DNA of 21,446 bases from Sphaeroforma sirkka (taxonomy: Eukaryota > Opisthokonta > Ichthyosporea > Ichthyophonida). Under the pieces are notes generated by a model. That model was not told the DNA's origin. It saw only the letters and a list, made by a program, of their open reading frames with translations, and made no database searches. Positions 9,409 through 18,312 of this stretch are shown one piece after another. How positions within the stretch are numbered: the stretch's first letter is position 1; each line of letters starts with the position of its first letter. Location of the stretch: contig LUCW03000592.1 of NCBI GenBank assembly GCA_001586965.3, positions 15,001 to 36,446 of the forward strand. The letters are read 5' to 3'. Position numbers and translations under genes: made by a program.

Positions 9409-9930
9409 TCAGTACTCTATCTCCACTTGCAACATAATATTCACCATCCTCAGTAGAACCTGTATTCTACTAGACGGCATTCTTTCCAATGCCATAAATT
9501 TGTGTTTGAAAGATACGTCCCGCACCGACAATCTAAGAGTGACGTTGAAAAATGAAACCTGGACTCCGCCCACTCCTGACAATAAAATTCTTGAGGGTTC
9601 AGTACTTAACACAGATTTGTGATTTGTATATTGCAAATCCTTCAAAGCCCTTAATTCTGTGAACGGCAGCTGCGCCCCTTCATCAAGCAGACAAATGTAC
9701 TTCTCACTAGAGTAATTGAAAGAAATACCCATGTACAAAATTCTTGAGGGTTCAGTACTTAACACAGATTCGTGATTTGTATATTGCAAATCCTTCAAAT
9801 TCTGTGAACGGCAGCTGCGCCCCTTCATCAAGCAGACAAATGTACTTCTCACTAGAATAATTGAAAGAAATACCCATGTACTTGAGCGTTCTACTATCAC
9901 CCGCCGATCCCAAATTGTTGATTTCTATCA
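9409..9930 (-). pseudogene. gypsy aspartic protease with internal duplication
   Basis: The frame encodes MGISFNYSSEKYICLLDEGA, where LLDEGA (codons 9673-9684) occupies the place of the retropepsin LLDTGA motif with Glu in the Thr/Ser position. The whole catalytic segment is duplicated: a second DEGA coding block lies at 9818-9829 inside the upstream repeat copy, which has lost 8 bases and is out of frame with the first. C-terminal segments such as VSFFNVTLRLSVRD fit beta strands of the fold. The duplication plus frameshift leaves a downstream catalytic copy that could only be read from an internal start. Confidence 0.6.
9584..9881. repeat. 153-bp tandem duplication inside the protease
   Basis: Copy 1 (9584-9736, 153 bp) and copy 2 (9737-9881, 145 bp) differ by only two substitutions and one 8-bp gap (gcccttaa present in copy 1, absent in copy 2). 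The full unit is 51 codons, so it would have preserved the frame had the 8 bp not been lost. High identity shows the duplication is recent relative to the decay of the element. Confidence 0.95.
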
Positions 9931-10078
9931 CCCTCTCCTCGTGTCAACCCTAAATCTTGAGAGTGACCTTACGATCGTACATTATTCAGGGATTTTGAGA
10001 TGTTTTCCATTAATTACATTAGTACCCGCCTCTTGTGGTATAACTATCGCGACGTTCGATTTTAGGCTGGTTTGGCCC

Positions 10079-10719
10079 TTAGCGCATCTTTTGGTCACTA
10101 ATCATTTCATTCGTGACAGAGTAATTTCTAAGGGCATGTTCACCTTCACATCGCTGACATTTGTACATAACTTGATTCTTTACGCGGAGGTTTCTCTGCG
10201 TTGCCTGTAATTCACTTACCATTTGGCTCTTCGTACACTGGCTAACTCCGTGATCTCCCAGGCATCTCAGACATTCATCAGCTAGAATATTGCTAATCAC
10301 TACTTTTGTACGCTTGTTGCGACATTCTTCTGACGGATACTTACAATTGCTATGCACATCACAGTGTTTGTCACCTTTGTTCTGAGGGCTTTCGCAATCC
10401 TGATCTCGATTACGTTTCTTTAGGAAGTAGCAGCGGTCTGTGCCGTGACTATTGATGCCCTTACGCTTTTCGAACCAACACTTGTACTCTGATCCTCCCG
10501 TCGCGACATTATTTACTGTTTTATCAACCGCTTTATGTTTGTTGACCAACTTTCCGTGCCGCGTGCACCAGGTCTTGTAAGATCCGAGAGGTTTTTTAGA
10601 ATCGGATATGGAACTGTGCCCCTGCCAATGCGAGAGGCAGCCGATTCGTAATGAAAAATTGTTTCTGGCCCCACGACCAATCCGCTGTTTTTATCACTGG
10701 TAGTAGTTGTTGCAGCCAC
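10079..10719 (-). pseudogene. gag: gypsy gag nucleocapsid with several Cys/His motifs
   Basis: Two overlapping minus-strand frames (10513-10719 and 10079-10549) form the C-terminal part of gag. The second is Cys/His-rich: CTRHG just before its first Met, KCWFEKRKGINSHGTDRC, CDVHSNCKYPSEEC, CLRCLGDHGVSQC (CX2CX3HX4C) and CQRCEGEHALRNY, where the last Cys has become Tyr. This array of C-x2-H and CCHC-like units interspersed with Lys/Arg is an RNA-binding nucleocapsid pattern known from gypsy and BEL-type elements. It precedes the protease in the correct order. The first frame (starting MAATTTTSDK) is unrecognised and probably a gag remnant. Confidence 0.7.
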
Positions 10720-10845
10720 TTTGAGAATGGAATACTAATAAATCGCAGTTTGACGTTCATTCAGCTTAAGATCGTGCTCAGTGTTTTGTTCCTTTGTGAT
10801 TTGAAACATGAGCGCAGCCTGTCTTAGCAAAACAAGGGCTTCGTA

Positions 10846-11043
10846 TTACAGATTTGATAATACCACTCTTGGTTTCACCCCAATTGCAAAGCTCTGTTTC
10901 GCGCTCGCCCTCTTTGATGGCATGCTCAAGGATGCCTCGGTGCTGGCGAAAGAGATATTGTGTCTAGGCATTGAGAAAAACTGAGCTAGTAGTTTAACAT
11001 ACCTATTTAGCCGCTTCTCAATATCCCAAACAGAATCAGGCAA
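10846..11043 (-). pseudogene. Possible gag N-terminal (capsid) fragment
   Basis: A 65-codon frame with SVWDIEKRLNRYVKLLAQFF, an amphipathic helical stretch of the kind that opens gypsy capsid domains. A second frame over the same bases gives RGILEHAIKEGERETELCNW, which would continue such a helical domain after a frameshift. Position upstream of the zinc-finger region supports gag. It could instead be the degraded end of the neighbouring YR gene. Confidence 0.35.
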
Positions 11044-11106
11044 ATTCGAGATTTTTGTTTTTTATGGACGGTTCTAGATAGGATGTTGTTGGTATCTTCA
11101 ACTTTC

Positions 11107-11584
11107 CTATATTAACATACCCCGGATTCGTTCGTCTTGCACAAGTATCGTGGTCGGCATTAGCTGCATCTCAACGTGCCCAGAATCGTACAGCAGGAGG
11201 AACGAATTCGAACATGGACTCGATGTCATTAGCTTCTTCACCATGATGCGAAACGTCCAAGAAATCTGGCAAAGAGCGAACCTCTGAACCATATAATTAC
11301 AGAGGATCTTGTTGACGTTGAATAGGGAAATATTCCTTGCTCATAACGTGGTAAGCCATTGCGTTGTATTTGAAGAGATTTCTTTGATCTTTGCCGGAGC
11401 TGTCGGAAAGAGACAATACTCGAGGAAAGCAGGTCAGTTGAGCCGTAGTAGGTACGGACGTGGTGGGGTTGTGTTTGGTCGCATACGTATTGCAGACTGC
11501 CAGGGCCGAGCGATAGGTGCGCTGTGTGCCTGGCGCGAGGGATTCATTTCGTAACTGTTGCCATACGTGCGAAGAACTCATCAA
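11107..11584 (-). pseudogene. Tyrosine recombinase, N-terminal part, degraded
   Basis: The frame 11297-11584 reads VWQQLRNESLAPGTQRTYRS followed by ALAVCNTYATKH, a good match to the SAM-like N-terminal DNA-binding domain of phage/DIRS-type tyrosine recombinases (L-a-p-x-T-x-x-t-Y-x-x-x-w-x-x-F). The later part FKYNAMAYHVMSKEYFPIQR is shared with the fragment at 5149-5300. A second frame (11107-11292) contains SFLLLYDSGHVE, which could be the region of the first catalytic Arg (usually l-l-x-x-G-x-R-x-x-E), but the Arg is not there. The remaining catalytic His-x-x-Arg and Tyr were not found before the gypsy-type gag begins, so the gene is truncated. Confidence 0.65.
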
Positions 11585-11602
11585 CGAATTGTGTCGTTGC
11601 CG

Positions 11603-11606
11603 ATTG
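11603..11606. repeat. Target-site duplication, left copy (ATTG)
   Basis: Four bases attg directly before the TGTAGA start of the 5' LTR; the same four bases follow the TTTACA end of the 3' LTR. Extending to five bases breaks the match on both sides (gattg versus attgg), so the duplication is 4 bp. Confidence 0.85.
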
Positions 11607-12201
11607 TGTAGAAATACGGCCTCCGGTCAGTCTAAAATATCAAGATCAATTGAGATAATACATTGGTTTTTATTTGTATTTTAAATAATTTAGTACAAGC
11701 TCTTTTTCCAATATTTCCAAAGTGTTCTAAATTCACTTTGATGGCTCCAATAGCCTGAGTATTTGGTATGACTCATCTACTTGGACCTATTTGAGACATT
11801 AGTAGATGTAGGATATTATAAACTAAATTTTATAATCTCCGAACTACTACTTATAGATTTTGATCCTCCCGCCAATCTCCAAAATCCAATAAGTCTTTTT
11901 CTTTTTTTAACTTTTCTTCAGATGGAACTTTATTTATATCAGCTAATGTATTAACGTGACTTACGTTATTATGTCTATTTACAAATTAGGCAAGTGGTCA
12001 TGAACACTTAGTACTTCTAGTGAAAATTATTCAATAAAGAACAGCTAGAGGTACGCCCTGTGTGATCGAGGATATTTAGGCTCTTAACAAGAGGCAGTCC
12101 CGATCATTCTTACACAAGCTACCACTGCTAAATCCTAACTGACTAAATTGTATATTAGTTTAATATAGTTTGAAACCTAGTAATTTCCATCGAAGTTTAC
12201 A
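11607..12201 (+). repeat. 5' LTR of the plus-strand gypsy element
   Basis: Nearly identical to 18665-19257. Ends are TGTA...TACA. It contains a polyadenylation-type AATAAA at 12033-12038, two neighbouring inverted repeats (11774-11781 with 11801-11808, and 11815-11822 with 11829-11836) and AT-rich stretches such as tttatttatatc around 11930 that could act as a TATA box. The sequence just downstream (tatttttcagtt) does not match the usual tRNA 3'-end primer sites. Confidence 0.95.
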
Positions 12202-12280
12202 TATTTTTCAGTTAAATAGTAGTTACAGTAGTGTACTGCTTCTAGACTGTCTGACATCGATTTACTATCCAGCAAATACT

Positions 12281-14318
12281 ATGGCTAAGGGTACTTCTAA
12301 AGGCAAGGGAGCCGCTAGCTCTAAGCCTGCTAAGCCTGCCGAGGTTCCTGAGGTCCCTGTGGAAACACCTAGCCTGTCTGGAGTTGAGCCTGCCGAGGAT
12401 ACTGTTGGGGAAGCAAATTCTGAGGTTGGTACAGAGGATTATTCTGAGGATGACTCGTCGGATCCTAAAGCCTTGGAAGAAGAGGTATCTACTACCGCGG
12501 AAAGGCTCGCCAGCGTCCGTGTATCACCTAGGAGTGAAGCTCAGGACCCCAGCTTGCCCCCTGACCACGTGCCGTCAAATATTGGGGATAAACGTCGAAA
12601 GGCTGGAAAATTCGTGGATACGAATGTCGGGGGCATTATAACTCCACATCTAAAGGACACTCCAGCACAAATCCGACGTGAAAAGGAAGTATTGGACCTG
12701 TCCGAAAATTTCGGTTTCGCCATCGATGGAGAAGCCATTCCATTCAGCTCAAATCTTGGGGCCGAAGCTGAGGACGCCATAACTCGACAACGAGTGGTTG
12801 GATCCTCTCAATCTCGACGCCAATTGAACCGCACTGAAGCGCTCTTGAAGGAGCTAGCGGCAGCAGCAGTTGTGGACCCCTCTATCGTGTCCCACTTGGC
12901 TGATATTCTTCCTATGCCGAAGAAGAAAGAAAAATTCGGGCCGATTTTCTAACCCGAGACCTACTGGTTTACCAGCCAGTATGTTTACCACTAAGCCAGT
13001 TACCACTGGCGAGAGAGAAAACATTTCAAAATTTAATCTCTATAGCTCTGATGCTACCATTGACCATCCTCTTGACAAACCTAACCCTGTCAGAGGATAT
13101 GATCGTATGGAACTCGATGAGGCTTACCATCCTCGTAATATCGACCCTCATTTGCCAACTAAACCTGGTAATCACGATTTTGGCAATCGCTACACCAGTA
13201 CCTCGTTAGAGAGTTCCCGCTCTAATCCTGAGGATGAGGAAGTGAGAACCAGACATACTCGTCTCAGGCTATTACGCTCTGGTATGCAAGTCCTTGAGGA
13301 CCGTCTATTGAATGACTCTGACATTGACGATAGGAAAGCGGATAACATTCGCTATCTAATCGATAACAAGAGAAAGGAAATAGACACCATCTTGGCACTA
13401 GCAGCCCGTAGCACTGAGCATGAGCCTCGTGAACACTTAGAACCAAGCTTTATAAAGCAGCTAGGTAACGCGCAGGCTGAGGTCGATTTCTCTACTAATG
13501 AGAGTACAGTGGAGACACTGAAGGCCTTCGACCAACTTAAGGAGTCTGCCAGCCTTAAGGATAAGCAGATGATGAATGCCTTTATTCATTTCTGTGAGCC
13601 AGGTGAATGGCGAACTATCTTGAAAGGCTCATGAGCCCAACTGGAAAGCCCTACCCTGGCACCAGTTGCGTGATAATATACTTAACACCTTTTTTTGAAG
13701 ATGCACGTGACCGTGAACTTCTAGAGTCTCGCAAGTTCTTTGCGAACGATACCACTATTCGAGGTGCTCTAGCTCATATGACACATATGAATACTCGGAT
13801 GGGTGGTCGTACCTATACTGGCGAATATTTATTAAATTGTCAGATGATGGAGACTCTGGGAGCTAACCTCTTTAAGAAAGTCAATGATGACATCATCGCC
13901 TATGGTGATTTGCGATCTATGCCTTGGTCTGTCTTTGAGAAGATAGTACACAAGCATACCAATTCCTCTACTAGAGTACTTAGTACCACGAGCTACACCC
14001 AGCCCACTAAGCGAAACGCAGTAGAGACTAATACTGCGCGTAGTACTAAGAAACCTCGCACTACTACTGGAGGGGGGTACTGGCTCTACTTCTACCGAAC
14101 CGAAAGGTGATAAGAAGGTGAGAGCGCCTTGCAAGAAGTGTGGTTACAACCTCACAAAACGTAATGGCAAGTGGAATGGTAGACACGACCCTGTTAAGTG
14201 TGCACCAGGCAAGCCAGATTTTGGACACTATATGAAAGAGTGTGCTACTTGCAAGGGTATTAACGGTTGGCACAAAGAGGATTGCAAGGACTTACCAGAC
14301 GTCCATGTTAAGCACTGA
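12281..14318 (+). pseudogene. gag: gag of the plus-strand gypsy element (three frame segments)
   Basis: The likely start is the ATG at 12281 (MAKGTSKGKG), 79 bases after the LTR. The first segment (to 12952) is a low-complexity Ala/Pro/Glu/Ser-rich head. A frame change near 12945 leads to the 12960-13634 segment with helical capsid-like stretches (LRLLRSGMQVLEDRLLNDSD; LKAFDQLKESASLKDKQMM). A further change leads to 13607-14110, then another in a G run near 14075 leads to 14118-14318. The last segment is Cys/His-rich: CKKC...H...C with spacing C-x2-C-x14-H-x4-C and CATCKGINGWHKEDC with C-x2-C-x6-H-x3-C, i.e. two zinc knuckles with enlarged loops. A single TGA at 14316-14318 ends gag in the same frame as the following pol segment. 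Confidence 0.8.
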
Positions 14319-15210
14319 CAGTACCATATGTGCGCACTAGAGCAAGATTATGAGAAAATGTTCAATAAAATCTATACCAAAGGAGATGAACGTATCTTTC
14401 AAACAGTTTTCGTAAATGGAAAATGTTATGGCACTATTTGATCCAGGGGCTGAAGTCTCTGCTATCTCATGCCGAGTAGCCTACGCTACAGATATGGCTG
14501 TCCATAACGAAACAACTGATTTAATCTTGGGAAATGGCAAAGTTACTACTTGCGAACAAGCCATTGACTATGCACACATAATGCTGTCAGATAGAAGAGA
14601 AGTGAAGACTCACCTAATCGTTACTGACATGTCTCAGAAATACGATTTAATTATAGGTATGACTGATCTTCTCAGTTTAGGTATAACACTCACTGGTCTG
14701 CCTAATGGGCTGACCCGAATAAAAGATCAGTCAGATGATAATATGTTAAAGATACCTAAACCTCCGGAAGGTGAAGCAAAGGATATGATTCCGCACTTCA
14801 CCGATATAATTATGGACTTAATTATACAAAACAGGAAGATTGCAATAACTGACTGGTGTATGTTTAAGTTCTCTAATGGGTACGTTAGACTTGACTTAAC
14901 AAACGTCGACTTCTCTAAGTTAAAGTGTCCTTCACATAACTACGTGAGTTGGAGACACAAAGACGTTGTCAAAACCCAAATCGAAGATTGGTTAAAACAG
15001 GGTCTAATTGAAATCAATTATGATGCAACCCCAGTTAACTTAGCTCTCTTAGCGGTCGATCAATATAAATCTGATGGAACGTTTAGTAAAACAAGAGTAG
15101 TACTAGACCTGTCGCCAATCAACAAACTAATTCCGCAACATAGTTTTCCCTTACCTAAGATAAGCGAGATACTACGCAAAATGGAGGTGCGACTATCTTT
15201 TCCAAGATAG
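14319..15210 (+). pseudogene. pol: pol: aspartic protease and RT fingers
   Basis: After the gag TGA the same frame runs on to the VFVNGKCY segment (near 14405-14427). One frame change later ALFDPGAEVSAIS (DPGA codons 14440-14451) is the retropepsin active site, with Pro in the place of the usual Thr/Ser. YDLIIGMTDLLSLGI (about 14640-14690) is the C-terminal LGxDxL motif. The same frame continues into RT: a fingers region with LKQGLIEI and VVLDLSPINKLIPQHSFPLP (about 15095-15155), the conserved R-x-V-x-D-x-x-x-x-N-x-x-t. It ends at 15210 because one base is missing from a G run near 15186; the next motif is in the adjacent frame. Confidence 0.85.
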
Positions 15211-15461
15211 ACTTAAAAGCTGCATTCCATCAACTACAGATATATGAGCCTCATAGGAAATACTTTTCCTTTACTTGGCAAGGTAAGAAGTACCAGTTTA
15301 AAGGTGCACCTGAAGGCTTACACATGTTACCTTCTTTCTTCCAACAAGTTATGATGGAACTATTTGCGGACCTGTCGTATAACGTATCAGTCTATTTAGA
15401 TGATATAGTTATCTTTACAAGACAGTACATGAACATGCTAAACTCGTTAAAGAAGTCTTAA
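15189..15461 (+). pseudogene. pol: pol: RT palm with YLDD catalytic box
   Basis: This frame has no start codon of its own and continues the preceding one after a 1-base shift. It encodes FSKIDLKAAFHQLQI (first catalytic Asp), FKGAPEGLHMLPSFFQQVM (the family mPFGLxxAPxxFq motif, with E for F and LP for AP) and VSVYLDDIVIF; the YLDD codons are 15393-15404. All three metal-binding Asp of RT are therefore present. A second 1-base shift at about 15424 moves the chain to the frame that runs to 16513. RT synthesises element cDNA in the virus-like particle. Confidence 0.9.
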
Positions 15462-16200
15462 AGCGACTTAATCATGCTAAACTTAAGATCAACGAAGACA
15501 AGTGTTCTTTTGCTAAAGATACTATACACTTACTTGGCTACAAAGTGTCTGCAGCAGGGGTAGAAATTGATCCTGGCAAGAAACAGTTTCTGTTGGATTT
15601 ATCAACACCAATTACTGGAAGAGATGTGAACTCTGTGTGTGGGTTTGTTAACTTCTTCTCGGATTCGGTACCGCATCTTTCTCATTACTTAAAGCCTTTC
15701 AGTCACCTACGGCTGCACAAAGGACCTTTGGGAAAGCTTTGGACTAAAGAATGTGATGATGCATTTAAACTAGTCAAAAGTAAAGTAATGGACGCACCCA
15801 TCATGCAGTACCCTGTGGATGGTGTCCCATTCCAAGTAGCAACCGACGCTTCAGATCGAGCGGTAGGTGGAGTGCTTTACGAAACGATAAATGGTAAACC
15901 GCGCTACATACAATTCTTTAGCAAGAGTTATAATAAGAGTCAACGGAATTACCCTACCGTTAAACAAGATCTCCTTGCTATAGTTACTGCGCTAAGACAG
16001 TTTATAGACTACCTTTATGGAAGTTACTTTACTGTCGCCTGTGATCAAAAGTCTCTAACATACTTAAAAGATATGAACCCTGATTCACAGTTGATGAGCC
16101 GCTGGCATGACATTATTGCCAAGTTCGCTTTTAATATAACACACATTCCAGGAATACATAACCATCTTCCTGACATGCTCTCTCGACTTGTGCCCGACTA
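15425..16200 (+). pseudogene. pol: pol: RT thumb and RNase H
   Basis: The frame starts with the RT connection (CSFAKDTIHLLGYKVSAAGV is the FLGHxxsxxG equivalent), then the FVNFF and WTKECDDAFKLVKS segments, then RNase H. Visible RNase H residues are the first Asp in VATDASDRAVGGVLY, the second acidic position in KQDLLAIVTALRQF (Asp where Glu is usual), the third in ACDQKSLTYL and the C-terminal HIPGIHNHLPDMLSR with its Asp. The middle of the domain (SKSYNKSQRNYPTV) matches the family S-x-x-L-x-x-x-e-x-x-Y-x-x-x. The open frame continues without interruption into the methyltransferase-like segment. Confidence 0.9.
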
Positions 16201-16600
16201 CCAGAAAACAGTCAAAGAGTTATTAGCAACCGATTGGATGCTAAATAAGAAATGGTTTAACCTCGCTAAATCACGATGGGGTCCATTTACTGTTGATATG
16301 TTCGCCGCAGAACATAACAAACAGGTTTCTGAATATAGGTCGTTGACTCATCCTAAAGGTGATGCATTTCAGCTTGACTTATCAAAGCATAATGCGTGGG
16401 CTAACCCACTTTGTCAACTTATCGCACAGTTGTTAAATTATGTTAATATTACTAAATCTACCATTACGCTGTGTTGTCCTTACGTAACTCCGACCCATGG
16501 ATACGTGATTTAATTAATATGATTCAAGACGAACCTATTTATGTCGACCGTGAAACCGACACGTTCTTGTATCAGGGATCCTATTCTATTAAGAAGACGC
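16201..16600 (+). pseudogene. pol: pol: Dam/DIRS methyltransferase-like domain after RNase H
   Basis: Directly after RNase H the chain reads SRWGPFTVDMFAAEHNKQ, then YRSLTHPKGDAF and SKHNAWANPLCQLIAQLL. In the next frame (from about 16485) SDPWIRDLINMI follows TLCCPYV. This pattern (g-p-x-x-v-D-x-F-A-s-x-x-n-x-q, then W-x-N-P-P-F/Y-x-x-l-i, then P-x-x-x-x-x-p-W-x-x-x-L) is that of the methyltransferase-like domain of DIRS elements, related to phage Dam N6-adenine methyltransferases. The motif IV signature NPPF is NPLC here, so methylation activity is doubtful. A frame change separates its two halves. It resembles the segment at 19391-19600 in the DIRS-like element. Confidence 0.6.
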
Positions 16601-16998
16601 CTTGGAAACACACCATTGTTTGTCGCATCGGTCCTGCAGGTACCACTAAGTGGAAACCCTCAACCGAGTTCTTAGCTAAACTAGAGGAGTCTAAAGAGTT
16701 TGAACAAAAGCTCAAGACTCGTACAACACATGCACCCAACAAGATTGCAGTCGAGGTAATGCCGATTGAAACGGCATTAGATCGTAAAAAAAACATGGAA
16801 CTAGCTAAGGCCATGGATCAAAAGACTCAAAACTCTAAGAGAACCTGAAGCTCGCACTCAACTACTTAAAGCGCTGCTTAAAGAACAGCCAAGAGTTGCG
16901 AAACAACTGAAGAAGATACTTCAACAATCCAATGTTGTCAATTATGTATCTCAGGACTCTACCCTCCTGATACTGAGGTTGCCCTTTCCAACAGGACT
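16601..16998 (+). pseudogene. pol: pol: linker before integrase, Lys/Glu-rich
   Basis: The frame at 16471-16848 continues past the MT-like part into a charged, presumably helical linker (EESKEFEQKLKTRT, ETALDRKKNMELAKAMD). After a frame change at about 16840 another stretch runs TLREPEARTQLLKALLKEQP and QLKKILQQSNVVNYV to about 16985. No known domain is recognisable. Its place between RNase H/MT and the integrase zinc finger suggests a polyprotein spacer, possibly carrying a cleavage site. Confidence 0.55.
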
Positions 16999-17478
16999 AT
17001 GGTTCATCCAGCCAGCGTTACGCAGAATCTGACTGACTTAGAGGAGCTCGAAAGTAGAGTTAAAATTATACATAATTTAACGCATCGAGCATATGAGCAT
17101 ACTTATAAAATGGCTATTCGTGCAGGGCTTGATCACCCGGCGCTGAAAGAAACCATACGTGAAGTATACCGACGCTGTACTGATTGTGAAAAGAACCAGA
17201 TCAAGCGATACGGTTGGGCATCCCTAAAAAGTGTGACAGAAGACCAACCGATACGCCGAGTCATAGTCGATTTGGTTAAACTCCCGCGATCCAAGCATAC
17301 TGGCGATGTATATATCTGTCATTTCTTATGTGTGGCTTCGGGCTATAACTTGCTTTATGCAATACCGAACAAACGTCCACAAACAGTGGCAGAATTATGC
17401 TATCACGTCTTTAATGACTTCGGTTTCCCCGAGTACTATGTTCTGATAACGGTAGTGAGTTTTGTACCGACGACGTAA
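16999..17478 (+). pseudogene. pol: pol: integrase zinc-binding domain and first part of core
   Basis: HNLTHRAYEHTYKMAIRAGL gives the His residues and RRCTDCEKNQIKRYG the Cys pair of the HHCC domain (residues about 25-70 of this frame). The core begins with RRVIVDLVKLP, the first catalytic Asp. It then runs GDVYICHFLCVASGYNLLYA (usual yilvivDxfSrw) and FNDFGFPEYY, the segment right before the second Asp. A 1-base shift at about 17442 moves SDNGSEF (Asp codon 17445-17447) into the next frame, and the original frame ends at 17478. Confidence 0.85.
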
Positions 17479-17843
17479 TGGAGGCACTTATACTCGTATC
17501 AGGCATGACCCATAGGCGTGGTGTTCCTTACAAACCTCAAACGCAGGGTGCAAATGAGACACGTCATAGAGAACTTAAGAAACTCTTGCGTACCGCACTA
17601 GACGACGTTGAGGATATGTGGCCTTATCATTTGAAATGGGTTCAGACTCAAATGAATAACTGCATGAATCCTCAAACTGGAACACTCCGTTTCACTATTT
17701 CTTTGGCCGCTATAGTGAATTACAAGCAACGTTTGATAAAACTGCGCCCGAGAAACACGCTACCCCGTGGCTACAAAGATCGAGCATATGCAGAACGTTG
17801 TTTACCCCTGTTTACTCGAGCACAAGAATCGCGTCCTACTTAA
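17443..17843 (+). pseudogene. pol: pol: integrase core with second Asp and Glu
   Basis: SDNGSEF at the start of this frame holds the second catalytic Asp. Then come GMTHRRGVPYKPQTQGANET and RHRELKKLL; the Glu of this block is at the position of the catalytic Glu, usually written yhPqtnGxvEr. WPYHLKWVQTQMNNCMNPQT is the following helix. Near 17690 a 1-base shift interrupts the segment PFHYFFGRYSELQ, the family H-x-s-t-g-x-S-P-f-x-l-x-f-G-r motif, which is readable only in another frame. The listed frame continues to 17843 without further similarity. Confidence 0.85.
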
Positions 17844-18312
17844 AGCGTATGACCGATGGAATAACACTAAGAACATTGTTCAGTTCAAAGTCGGCGATTA
17901 CGTTAACATTATAAATCGAAACGCCAACATTACCGAACTCTCTTCTAAGACGATAGGACCTTTTGTTATTTCCTACCATGATGAGAAGAGTGATACTTAC
18001 GAAGTGAATAACATTGATGGTACTAGCGCAACCAATCTAGGCACTCACCGTATCCCTACCTCCGAACTCTCATTCGCTCGCTCATTTGATTCTGATATAC
18101 CAGTTATGGAGTCACAAGTCAAAGATATAATTGATAAAACATCCGAAGACGGTTACACTTACTACAAGACCCGTTTCATGGATGGGACAGTAGCTTGGCT
18201 AACCTCCGATGCATTTCGTGAATCTCGCGACTTTCTTCGTATCTTTAATAAGAAATGGAATAAGCGTTTACATAAGAACACACGAGATAAACGAAAGGGT
18301 TTCCTCAGGTGA
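17767..18312 (+). pseudogene. pol: pol: integrase C-terminus with GPF module and chromodomain-like tail
   Basis: The frame starts within the post-core region. FKVGDYVNIINRN and SSKTIGPFVISYHDEKSDTY form the GPY/F module of Ty3/gypsy integrases (residues about 38-80). After the NLGTHRIPTSEL spacer comes ESQVKDIIDKTSEDGYTYYK followed by TRFMDGTVAWLTSDAF. This fits a chromodomain outline (v-x-x-I-x-x-x-r-x-x-x-g-x-x-Y-x-V-k-w-x-g-x-x-x-x-T-W-e-p-x-x-x-l), with some aromatic-cage positions altered. Such tails guide chromovirus insertion to particular chromatin. A Lys/Arg-rich stretch (NKKWNKRLHKNTRDKRKG) follows. Confidence 0.75.

Larger units (their letters stand above)
5942..11043 (-). mobile_element. 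Ty3/gypsy-like retrotransposon, decayed, no matched LTRs
   Basis: Read on the minus strand, domains occur in the canonical Ty3/gypsy order: gag with zinc-finger motifs, protease, linker, RT, RNase H, integrase with HHCC and GPY/F modules. Every domain is split by frameshifts or stops, and two tandem duplications (153 and 50 bp) sit inside pol. The 5' side meets the YR region of the DIRS-like element at about 11045-11107 with no room for a normal LTR, so the 5' LTR is lost or unusually short. A 3' LTR could lie in 5313-5941 but is unproven. It has clearly been inactive much longer than the plus-strand gypsy element. Confidence 0.85.

Noticed and set aside
12935..12965. Stop and +1 shift at ttctaac in gag as a programmed frameshift
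   Set aside because: It lies inside gag, not at the gag-pol border, has no convincing slippery context, and is one of many frame breaks in this copy.
13832..14134. 100-codon minus-strand ORF opposite gypsy gag
   Set aside because: Shadow of the gag frame; no recognisable feature.
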